Positions 1 to 5,698 of a stretch of DNA of 5,841 nt are shown in pieces. Position 1 is the stretch's first letter. Every line of letters starts with the position of its first letter. Source of the stretch: Betaproteobacteria bacterium (lineage in GTDB: Bacteria > Pseudomonadota > Gammaproteobacteria > Burkholderiales > SG8-39); the NCBI GenBank assembly GCA_005888925.1, contig VBCP01000534.1, positions 3,299 to 9,139 of the forward strand. Reading direction: 5' to 3'. The notes below the pieces were generated by a model. That model was not told the DNA's origin. It saw nothing but the letters and a program-made list of their open reading frames with translations, and did not search any database. A program made the translations under genes and the position numbers.

Positions 1-179
1 GCGACGATGTGATCCTTCGGCAGGCCGGCGAGGCCGATGACTTCCTTGGTGACGCTGCGGCCGTCGGTGCCATGGCAGCTGGCACAGGTGGCCGCCAGGC
101 TGCGCGCGGCCGGGCTGTCCTGCGCAACGGCGGCGAGCGGCGCCGCGGCGAACGCGGCGGCGATGAGTAGTCTGTTCAT
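1..179 (-). CDS. Secreted class I c-type cytochrome, 5' part only
   Basis: This is the first 59 codons of a gene read leftwards and cut by the window edge. It encodes a signal peptide (Met-Asn-Arg, a hydrophobic Ala/Leu-rich core over residues 4-18, likely cleavage near Ala19-Gln20), so the product should be exported to the periplasm. The mature part begins with an ARSLAATCASCHG stretch: CASCH at residues 32-36 is a CXXCH site, where two cysteines hold haem covalently and His36 is an axial ligand. The following GLAGLP segment resembles small cytochromes such as the cytochrome subunit of flavocytochrome c sulfide dehydrogenase or cytochrome c553/c4 types; this finer assignment is an inference, because the C-terminal part with the Met ligand is missing. 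ATG at 177-179 is preceded by GGGGAG (185-190) at good spacing. It lies beyond the clpA terminator, so it is probably a separate transcript. Confidence 0.85.
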   Translation of the reverse strand, partial: MNRLLIAAAFAAAPLAAVAQDSPAARSLAATCASCHGTDGRSVTKEVIGLAGLPKDHIV

Positions 180-184
180 GGGTT

Positions 185-199
185 CTCCCCGCGCGGGAG
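185..199 (-). promoter_or_regulatory. Possible RBS-sequestering hairpin before the cytochrome gene
   Basis: On the minus strand CTCCC, a GCGCG loop and GGGAG can form a 5-bp stem. The 3' arm is the Shine-Dalgarno sequence of the cytochrome gene, six bases before its ATG. If it folds in the mRNA it would lower initiation. The dyad is visible in the sequence; the regulatory role is inference, and in GC-rich DNA such short dyads can arise by chance. Confidence 0.3.
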
Positions 200-246
200 G
201 TTACGCCCGGGTCCCGAAAAAGCAAAGGCCGCTAGTTAGGACCGAA

Positions 247-396
247 GGACCCCTTTGCCGCCCGCCGACGCCTTAGCGTCCGTCGAAAATACGAGGCCGC
301 CGCGAATACTTTTGTACAAATGGACCCCTTTGCCGACCACGGGGTAAACGTGCGGCGAAAGGGCGAGGCCGCTGCGAATTGCACCCCGCCAAAAAC
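247..396. repeat. Two degenerate 75-bp tandem repeat units
   Basis: Unit 1 is 247-321 and unit 2 is 322-396. Both begin with the same 14 bases, GGACCCCTTTGCCG (247-260 and 322-335). Both carry a CGAGGCCGC(C/T)GCGAAT block (292-307 and 364-379, 15 of 16 identical). The segment before that block is also related (278-300 against 350-372, 18 of 23 identical), at an offset of 72 rather than 75. The middles differ but each holds a dyad: GACGC/GCGTC (267-280) in unit 1 and GCCG..CACG/CGTG..CGGC (332-356) in unit 2. A perfect palindrome, TTTGTACAAA, sits at 311-320. An 11-base copy of the clpA terminator arm (CAAAGGCCGCT, 396-406) recurs at 223-233, next to a similar A-run, so the repetitive block may span 217-420. 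I see no start codon or RBS giving a separate gene. It looks like a non-coding intergenic repeat, perhaps dispersed in the genome. Confidence 0.6.
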
Positions 397-420
397 AAAG
401 GCCGCTCGTGGCGGCCTTTG
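391..420 (-). terminator. Rho-independent terminator of clpSA
   Basis: Read on the minus strand, CAAAGGCCGC pairs perfectly with GCGGCCTTTG (plus-strand arms 396-405 and 411-420) around a 5-base loop, followed directly by five T (395-391). It starts 20 bases past the clpA stop codon. This is a textbook intrinsic terminator and should end the clpS-clpA transcript before the repeat block and the cytochrome gene. Confidence 0.88.
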
Positions 421-440
421 AGGTGCCCTCAAAACACGGA

Positions 441-2702
441 TCAGGCGACGGGCGCCGTCTCCTCCTCGAAGGTGAGCTTGATCTTTTCGTCCTCGCCGAT
501 GTCGATCGCCACCTTGCCGCCGTGCTGCAGGCGGCCGAACAGCAGCTCGTCGGCGAGCGCGCGGCGGATCGTGTCCTGGATGAGGCGCGCCATCGGGCGC
601 GCGCCCATCAGCGGGTCGAAGCCCTTCTTCGCGAGGTGCGCCTTGAGCGCGTCGGTGAAGCTCGCCTCGACCTTCTTCTCGGCGAGCTGCTCGTCGAGCT
701 GCATCAGGAACTTCTCGACCACCAGCATGATGGTCTTCTCGTCGAGCGCGCCGAACGAGATCACGGCGTCGAGCCGGTTCCTGAACTCCGGCGTGAACAT
801 GCGCTTGATCGCTTCCATCTCGTCGCCCATCTTGGCCGAGGGCGTGAAGCCCATCTGGGTGCGCGCGAGCGACTCGGCGCCGGCGTTGGTCGTCATGACG
901 ATGCAGACGTTGCGGAAGTCCGCCTTGCGGCCGTTGTTGTCGGTCAGCGTGCCGTGGTCCATCACCTGCAGGAGCACGTTGAAGATGTCCGGGTGCGCCT
1001 TCTCGATCTCGTCGAGCAGCAGCACCGAGTAGGGCTTCTTGGTGATCTGCTCGGTGAGCAGGCCCCCCTGCTCGAAGCCGACGTATCCCGGCGGCGCGCC
1101 GATCAGGCGGGAGACCGCGTGGCGCTCCATGTACTCCGACATGTCGAACCTGATCAGCTCGATGCCCATGCAATACGCGAGCTGGCGCGCGACCTCGGTC
1201 TTGCCGACGCCGGTGGGCCCCGAGAAGAGGAAGTTGCCGATCGGCTTCTGCGGATTGCCCAGGCCCGAGCGTGCCATCTTGATGGCGGAGGCCAGAGCGT
1301 CGATCGCGCGGTCCTGGCCGAAGACGACCGCTTTCAGATCCCGGTCGAGATTGGCCAATGCGCTGCGGTCGTCGGTAGACACGCTGCGCGGCGGGATGCG
1401 CGCGATCTTGGCGATGATCTCCTCGATCTCGGCCTTGCCGATGATGCGCTTCTGCTTGGCCTTGGGCGCGATCCTCTGCGCGGCGCCGGCCTCGTCGATC
1501 ACGTCGATCGCCTTGTCGGGCAGGTGGCGGTCGTTGATGTAGCGCGCGGAGAGCTCGGCCGCGGTGGTGAGCGCGTTCGCGGTGTACTTGACGCTGTGGT
1601 GGGCCTCGAAGCGGGTCTTCAACCCTTTGAGGATCTCGACCGTCTCATCGACCGAGGGCTCGACCACGTCGATCTTCTGGAAGCGCCGCGACAGCGCGTG
1701 GTCCTTCTCGAACACGCCGCGATATTCGTTGTAGGTGGTGGCGCCGATGCACTTCAGCTGCCCGGTGGAGAGCACGGGCTTCAGCAGGTTCGAGGCGTCG
1801 AGCGTGCCGCCCGAGGCGGCGCCCGCGCCGATCACGGTGTGGATCTCGTCGATGAAGAGGATCGCGTTCGGATTGTCCACGAGCTGCTTCAGCACCGCCT
1901 TCAGGCGCTGCTCGAAGTCGCCGCGGTACTTGGTGCCCGCCAGCAGCGCGCCCATGTCGAGCGCGTAGACCGTGCACTTCGCCAGCAGGTCGGGGACGTT
2001 GCCCTCGACGATGCGCCGGGCGAGACCCTCGGCGATGGCGGTCTTGCCGACGCCCGCCTCGCCGACCAGCAGCGGGTTGTTCTTGCGGCGGCGGCAGAGG
2101 GTCTGCACCACGCGCTCGAGCTCCTTGTCGCGGCCGATCAGCGGATCGATCTTGCCGGCGAGCGCGAGCGCGTTCAGGTTCTGCGTGTAGTTGTCGAGCG
2201 GGCTGTTCGAGGTCTCGGCCTGGCCCTCCTGGTCGGCCTCCTGCTCGCCCTTGCCCTGGTGCGCCTGCGGCGTCTTGGTGATGCCGTGCGAGATGTAGTT
2301 GACGACGTCCAGGCGCGCGATGCCCTGCTGCTGCAGGAAATAGACGGCGTGGGAATCCTTCTCGCCGAAGATCGCCACCAGCACGTTGGCCCCGGTGACC
2401 TCCTTCTTGCCGGAGGACTGCACGTGCAGGATGGCGCGCTGGATCACGCGCTGGAAGCCGAGGGTGGGCTGCGTGTCGACCTCGCGGTCGGCGGCGATGC
2501 GCGGGGTCTGCTCGGCGATGTGCTGCGTCAGGTTCTTGCGCAGCTCGTCCATGTTGGCGCCGCAGGCGCGCAGCACTTCGGCCGCGGTCGGGTTGTCGAG
2601 CAGCGCGAGCAGCAGGTGCTCGACCGTAATGAACTCGTGGCGTTTCTGGCGGGCTTCCACGAACGCCATGTGCAGACTGACTTCGAGTTCCTGGGCAATC
2701 AT
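441..2702 (-). CDS. clpA: ClpA, ATP-dependent Clp protease ATP-binding subunit
   Basis: ClpA is a hexameric AAA+ unfoldase that threads substrates into the ClpP peptidase in the cytoplasm. The 753-residue product matches the usual length (E. coli about 758) and aligns almost without gaps at the key motifs. Residues 1-145 form the N domain (starting MIAQELEVSL), which docks ClpS, followed by a Gln/Glu-rich linker around 150-168. The first AAA module has Walker A GEAGVGKT (214-221), pore-loop Tyr259 (KYRGD) and Walker B LFIDEIH with Glu286. The second has Walker A GPTGVGKT (495-502), pore-loop Tyr540 (GYVG) and LLLDEIEKAH with Glu565. The ClpP-docking loop reads MGF at 617-619, where E. coli has IGL. 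The C-terminal small domain (GARPMARLIQD) is intact. ATG follows clpS by 21 nt with a weak GGAA five bases upstream, so expression probably depends on the clpS transcript. No frameshift or missing catalytic residue is seen. Confidence 0.98.
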   Translation of the reverse strand: MIAQELEVSLHMAFVEARQKRHEFITVEHLLLALLDNPTAAEVLRACGANMDELRKNLTQHIAEQTPRIAADREVDTQPTLGFQRVIQRAILHVQSSGKKEVTGANVLVAIFGEKDSHAVYFLQQQGIARLDVVNYISHGITKTPQAHQGKGEQEADQEGQAETSNSPLDNYTQNLNALALAGKIDPLIGRDKELERVVQTLCRRRKNNPLLVGEAGVGKTAIAEGLARRIVEGNVPDLLAKCTVYALDMGALLAGTKYRGDFEQRLKAVLKQLVDNPNAILFIDEIHTVIGAGAASGGTLDASNLLKPVLSTGQLKCIGATTYNEYRGVFEKDHALSRRFQKIDVVEPSVDETVEILKGLKTRFEAHHSVKYTANALTTAAELSARYINDRHLPDKAIDVIDEAGAAQRIAPKAKQKRIIGKAEIEEIIAKIARIPPRSVSTDDRSALANLDRDLKAVVFGQDRAIDALASAIKMARSGLGNPQKPIGNFLFSGPTGVGKTEVARQLAYCMGIELIRFDMSEYMERHAVSRLIGAPPGYVGFEQGGLLTEQITKKPYSVLLLDEIEKAHPDIFNVLLQVMDHGTLTDNNGRKADFRNVCIVMTTNAGAESLARTQMGFTPSAKMGDEMEAIKRMFTPEFRNRLDAVISFGALDEKTIMLVVEKFLMQLDEQLAEKKVEASFTDALKAHLAKKGFDPLMGARPMARLIQDTIRRALADELLFGRLQHGGKVAIDIGEDEKIKLTFEEETAPVA

Positions 2703-2723
2703 TTCTGTTCCATTACCTTTCTA

Positions 2724-3029
2724 CTACGTTTCCTCCATCACGCACTGTAGCGGATGCTGGTGCTTCCGGGAGTATGCCGCGACTTGCTGCACTTTGGTGG
2801 TCGCGACGTCACGCGCATACACGCCGCAGATGCCGATACCCTCCCGGTGCACCTTCAGCATCACCTGGGTGGCCCGCTCCCGGGTCATGCCGAAGAACTT
2901 CTGCAGCACCACCACCACGAACTCCATCGGCGTGTAGTCGTCATTCAGCAGCATGACCTTGAACATCGGCGGAGGCTTCAGCTTGGTGCGCTGCGCCTCG
3001 AGTAAGCTGTCGTCCTTTTGCTGCGCCAT
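2724..3029 (-). CDS. clpS: ClpS, N-degron adaptor of ClpAP
   Basis: ClpS binds proteins with N-terminal Leu, Phe, Tyr or Trp and hands them to the N domain of ClpA; in E. coli it also inhibits SsrA-tagged substrate degradation. The 101-residue product is normal for the family. A variable, polar N-terminal tail (1-16) needed for delivery is followed by the core LKPPPMFKVMLLNDDYTPMEF. The pocket residues known from E. coli are all present with a shift of five: Asn29, Asp30 and Asp31 for the alpha-amino group, gatekeeper Met35 and His61. The conserved end HPLQCVMEE is also there. The gene is first in an operon with clpA. The ATG at 3027-3029 gives a family-typical length, but the upstream bases (GTAGCGGCGGC) contain no good Shine-Dalgarno sequence, so initiation may be weak; the tail is too variable to fix the start by homology. 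Confidence 0.97.
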   Translation of the reverse strand: MAQQKDDSLLEAQRTKLKPPPMFKVMLLNDDYTPMEFVVVVLQKFFGMTRERATQVMLKVHREGIGICGVYARDVATTKVQQVAAYSRKHQHPLQCVMEET

Positions 3030-3098
3030 GCCGCCGCTACGCGCCCCGTGCCCCCCGAAAATCTGACAACCGCCGCGTGAGCCCAGTTCCTCCTGGCT

Positions 3099-3127
3099 AT
3101 CGTACGCAATGTGGGGGGGCGGTGCAA
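3099..3127 (-). promoter_or_regulatory. Candidate clpSA promoter
   Basis: On the minus strand, TTGCAC (3122-3127) and TACGAT (3099-3104) are separated by 17 bases, about 70 bases before the clpS ATG. The -10 matches consensus at 4 of 6 positions and the -35 at 3 of 6, so this is a weak sigma-70-type candidate chosen mainly by spacing and place. Nothing else clearer is seen on the minus strand between the two divergent genes. Confidence 0.3.
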
Positions 3128-3207
3128 TGCGACAGCCAGCACCGAGCCACGCGGATTACCTGCCTTTTCACGGTCTTGCGTGCACGCAACAGCGCCGTCG
3201 ACGGCTC

Positions 3208-3236
3208 TTGACGACATTTGTAGCGGCGCGTAAAAG
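3208..3236 (+). promoter_or_regulatory. Sigma-70 promoter of the cold-shock gene
   Basis: TTGACG (3208-3213, 5 of 6 to consensus) and TAAAAG (3231-3236, 4 of 6) are separated by exactly 17 bases. Transcription would start near 3243, giving a leader of about 120 nt before the cold-shock ATG at 3363. It lies about 80 bases upstream of the candidate clpSA promoter, back to back with it. Confidence 0.55.
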
Positions 3237-3242
3237 GCGGGC

Positions 3243-3362
3243 TGTGTTTGGATTCGCAGGCTGTCTGTTTCGCCATAGCGGGGCGGGGTCGTGGAGTTCC
3301 AGGCACGGCCTCGGGTAGCGCAACGCCCCCGGAGCTCAACCAACAGTAATAGGGGAGAGAGC
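3243..3362 (+). promoter_or_regulatory. Long 5' leader of the cold-shock mRNA, with RBS
   Basis: If the promoter at 3208-3236 is used, about 120 untranslated bases precede the gene. Long leaders that change fold with temperature are known for E. coli cspA-type genes. A possible long-range stem is GGGGCG (3280-3285) with CGCCCC (3324-3329). The strong Shine-Dalgarno AGGGGAG (3351-3357) is five bases before the ATG in an A-rich, probably open stretch. No E. coli-type cold box is recognised, so thermosensing is only a suggestion. Confidence 0.35.
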
Positions 3363-3569
3363 ATGGCAACAGGCACCGTGAAGTGGTTCAACGACGCGAA
3401 GGGCTATGGCTTCATTACGCCCGACGACGGCAGCGAGGACTTGTTCGCGCATTTCTCGGCGATCAACATGTCCGGCTTCAAGACCCTCAAGGAAGGCCAG
3501 AAAGTCAGCTTCGACGTGGTGCAGGGGCCCAAGGGAAAGCAGGCCTCCAACATCCAGAAGTCGGGGTAG
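3363..3569 (+). CDS. cspA: Cold-shock-domain protein (CspA family)
   Basis: A 68-residue single cold-shock-domain protein, the normal size for small Csp RNA chaperones, which bind single-stranded RNA or DNA and melt secondary structure. It starts MATGTVKWFN; RNP1 is KGYGFI (13-18) and RNP2 is LFAHF (27-31), with the aromatic nucleic-acid-contact residues Trp8, Phe9, Tyr15, Phe17, Phe28, His30 and Phe31 present. The end, GPKGKQASNIQ, is typical of proteobacterial members. A longer reading from ATG 3291 is possible, but ATG 3363 is chosen because it has a strong AGGGGAG and begins the conserved domain. The family is certain; the paralogue name is not. The sequence looks like beta-proteobacterial CspA/CspE, while the place divergent from clpS-clpA is that of cspD in E. 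coli, a stationary-phase replication inhibitor. Confidence 0.96.
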   Translation: MATGTVKWFNDAKGYGFITPDDGSEDLFAHFSAINMSGFKTLKEGQKVSFDVVQGPKGKQASNIQKSG

Positions 3570-3587
3570 CTCCAGGTCAAGGAACTG

Positions 3588-3612
3588 AAAGGCCGCCCGG
3601 GCGGCCTTTTTT
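3588..3612 (+). terminator. Rho-independent terminator of the cold-shock gene
   Basis: A perfect 16-base palindrome, GGCCGCCCGGGCGGCC (3591-3606), is flanked by AAA and TTT that extend the stem, and is followed by six T (3607-3612). It lies 18 bases past the cold-shock stop codon. The end of the T-run is also part of the TAA stop (3611-3613) of the convergent barrel gene. On the minus strand only three T follow the stem, so it should work less well for that gene. Confidence 0.9.
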
Positions 3613-4405
3613 ACTGGAAGTCGTACTGAAGCTTGAGCCCGAAGGTATTGACCGTGCTCGCAGGCTGAGACACCCGGAATGCGCAGGCCTGAAAAGGTTG
3701 CGGCGGTGGGGGCGGGGGGCATATCGACGGATCGGAAGATGTCACCCGCACTTCCTTCGATTCCTGGAAACGGTAGCTGTCAAAGTAACCCGCAAGACTC
3801 CAGCTTCGCGTGAAGCGGTAGCCCGCCTGCGCATAGAGGCTTGGCTGCCCCTTCGGATGCAGCGGCTCGTTGCGGTCGAAGCCGAGCTCGTCCAGGTGCG
3901 CGTTCTCGTACACGTAGAACGGCAGTTTCAATCCCCCGCCGCCGAAGAACCCGCGGGCGCGCGGGTCGATATTGAAGCCCAGTCGCGCGAACACGACGGA
4001 GTAATCCTCGCGCTGGTCCGGCAGGATGTTGCGCTCCCAGTAGTCGAAGCCCAGCCCGCCGAGGAGCTCGAAGCCGATCGACTGGGGGAAGCGGTAGATT
4101 CCCTGCGCCTCGTTGACTAGTCCGGTATAGCGCACCCGGGCCGTAGCCGCTTGGCTGGGGTCGAAGAGCAGCGCGCCGGTGTAGTCGACCGTGCCGCGGC
4201 GGAACTGGCCGCGATAGGCGAACTGCCAGCCGGCCTCGCGCTCCTTCAGGAACCCCCAGGAGAGGCCGTAGCGCCCCCCCTTCTCGACGACGTTGACGTC
4301 GCCGGTCTCCTCCCACTTGAAGCTCTCCAGGTCGACGCCGATCGACCAGCCGGCGTGCGCGCTTGCGCTCGCGATCGAGAGCGCGAGAGCGGTGAAAAGC
4401 CGCAT
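3611..4405 (-). CDS. Exported outer-membrane beta-barrel-like protein, function unknown
   Basis: I do not recognise a named family. The 264-residue product has a clear Sec signal peptide (MRLFTALALSIASASAHA, likely cleavage after Ala18). The mature part is rich in Gly and aromatic residues with alternating hydrophobic/polar runs typical of transmembrane beta strands, for example SLYAQAGYRF, SLAGYFDSYRF and the last segment NTFGLKLQYDF. The protein ends Phe-Gln, so the usual terminal aromatic of a barrel signal is one place from the end. Residues 229-241 hold six consecutive prolines between the only two cysteines of the mature protein (Cys229, Cys241), perhaps a disulfide-closed surface loop. 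ATG 4403-4405 overlaps the icd stop as TGATG and has no good RBS, suggesting translational coupling. A GTG three bases upstream (4406-4408) could also serve and adds one residue. Export is well supported; the barrel is inferred and its role is unknown. Confidence 0.82.
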   Translation of the reverse strand: MRLFTALALSIASASAHAGWSIGVDLESFKWEETGDVNVVEKGGRYGLSWGFLKEREAGWQFAYRGQFRRGTVDYTGALLFDPSQAATARVRYTGLVNEAQGIYRFPQSIGFELLGGLGFDYWERNILPDQREDYSVVFARLGFNIDPRARGFFGGGGLKLPFYVYENAHLDELGFDRNEPLHPKGQPSLYAQAGYRFTRSWSLAGYFDSYRFQESKEVRVTSSDPSICPPPPPPQPFQACAFRVSQPASTVNTFGLKLQYDFQ

Positions 4406-5661
4406 CACATGCGCTCGATCATCGCCTGGCCGAAGCCCGAGCAGGACACCTGCTTTGCGCCCTGCATCTGGCGCGCGAAGTCGTAGGTCACGATCTTGTC
4501 CTGGATCGAGCGCTCCATCGAGCGCACGATCGCGTCCGCCGCCTCCGCCCAGCCCATGTGGCGCAGCATCATCTCGGCCGAGAGAATTTCAGAGCCCGGA
4601 TTGACGTAGTCCTTGCCCGCGTACTTCGGCGCGGTGCCGTGCGTCGCCTCGAACATCGCCACCGTGTCGCTCAAGTTGGCGCCGGGCGCGATGCCGATGC
4701 CGCCGACTTCCGCGGCGAGCGCGTCGGAAATGTAGTCGCCGTTGAGATTGGTGGTCGCGAGGACGTCGTACTCCGCGGGCCGCAGCAGGATCTGCTGCAG
4801 CATCGCGTCGGTGATCACGTCCTTCACCACGATGTCGGGCCCGCCTTTCGGGTTCTTGAAGCTGTGCCAGGGCCCGCCGTCGATCGGTTTCGCGTCGAAC
4901 TCCTTCTGCGCGAGCTTGTAGCCCCAGTCGCGGAAGCCGCCCTCGGTGAACTTCTGGATGTTGCCCTTGTGCACCAGCGTCACCGACTTCCTCTTGTTGT
5001 CGATGGCGTACTGGTAGGCGCGGCGGATCAGGCGCTCCGAGCCCTCGATCGAGACGGGCTTGATGCCGATCGCCGAGGTCTCGGGGAAGCGGATCTTCCT
5101 GACCTTCATCTCCTTGATGAGGAAGTCGATCACCTTCTTCGCCTCGGCCGACTGCGCCGGCCACTCGATGCCGGCGTAGATGTCCTCGGCGTTCTCGCGG
5201 AAGATCACCATGTCGACATCGTCGGGTTTCTTCAGCGGCGAGGGCACGCCCTTGAACCAGCGCACCGGGCGCAGGCAGACGTAGAGGTCGAGCTCCTGGC
5301 GCAGCGCCACGTTGATCGAGCGGATGCCGCCGCCCACCGGCGTGGTGAGCGGGCCCTTGATCGAGACGACGAAATCCTTCGACGCCTGCAGCGTCTCGTC
5401 GGGCAGCCAGACGTTCTCGCCGTAGACGCGGCAGGATTTCTCGCCGGCGAACATCTCCATCCAGACGATCTTCTTCTTTCCGCCGTAGGCCTTCTGCACG
5501 GCGGCATCCACCACCCTCAGCATCACCGGCGTGATGTCGACCCCGGTGCCGTCGCCCTCGATGTAGGGGATGATCGGGCGCTCGGGCACCTCGAGCGAGA
5601 AGTCCTTGCGCACGCGGATCTTCTCGCCCCCCGAGGGGACCTTGATGTGCTGGTAGGCCAT
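4405..5661 (-). CDS. icd: NADP-dependent isocitrate dehydrogenase
   Basis: Converts isocitrate and NADP+ to 2-oxoglutarate, CO2 and NADPH in the TCA cycle (EC 1.1.1.42); a cytoplasmic homodimer. The 418-residue product matches the E. coli enzyme (416) with a constant shift of two. The substrate loop GGGIRSINVALR supplies Ser115 (the E. coli Ser113 site phosphorylated by AceK), Asn117, Arg121 and, further on, Arg131. Catalytic Tyr162 (DIYAG) and Lys232 (LVHKGN) are present, as are metal ligands Asp285, Asp309 and Asp313 (NGDYISD). Lys346, Tyr347, Tyr393 and Arg397, equivalents of the residues that read the 2'-phosphate of NADP, show NADP rather than NAD use. ATG 5659-5661 is chosen: it begins MAYQHIKVP, has GGGAG ten bases upstream and fits the family length. 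An in-frame ATG at 5718 would add 19 residues and lies upstream of the likely -10. AceK is not in the window. Confidence 0.97.
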   Translation of the reverse strand: MAYQHIKVPSGGEKIRVRKDFSLEVPERPIIPYIEGDGTGVDITPVMLRVVDAAVQKAYGGKKKIVWMEMFAGEKSCRVYGENVWLPDETLQASKDFVVSIKGPLTTPVGGGIRSINVALRQELDLYVCLRPVRWFKGVPSPLKKPDDVDMVIFRENAEDIYAGIEWPAQSAEAKKVIDFLIKEMKVRKIRFPETSAIGIKPVSIEGSERLIRRAYQYAIDNKRKSVTLVHKGNIQKFTEGGFRDWGYKLAQKEFDAKPIDGGPWHSFKNPKGGPDIVVKDVITDAMLQQILLRPAEYDVLATTNLNGDYISDALAAEVGGIGIAPGANLSDTVAMFEATHGTAPKYAGKDYVNPGSEILSAEMMLRHMGWAEAADAIVRSMERSIQDKIVTYDFARQMQGAKQVSCSGFGQAMIERM

Positions 5662-5698
5662 TTGGAATTTGCTCCCTGCGAGACCGAAAAAGGGGGCG

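Noticed and set aside
247..396. A CRISPR array or integron attachment site
   Set aside because: Only two units, with diverged middles and repeats that are not short and uniform; no cas or integrase gene is nearby.
232..1173. A 313-codon minus-strand frame running from clpA into the repeat block
   Set aside because: Most of it is clpA read one frame off (Arg/Ala-rich), and it has no start or RBS of its own at the repeats. Only the repeat periodicity at its end is of interest and is reported separately.
408..2750. A 780-codon open frame on the plus strand, longer than clpA itself
   Set aside because: It lies antisense to clpA over its whole length, its composition is an artefact of GC-rich third positions read backwards (rich in His, Asp, Val, Arg, Leu), it has no domain I recognise, and clpA motifs are intact on the other strand.
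3291..3362. A 24-residue N-terminal extension of the cold-shock protein
   Set aside because: The extension (MEFQARPRVAQ...) is not seen in the family, and the strong AGGGGAG lies directly before the internal ATG at 3363.
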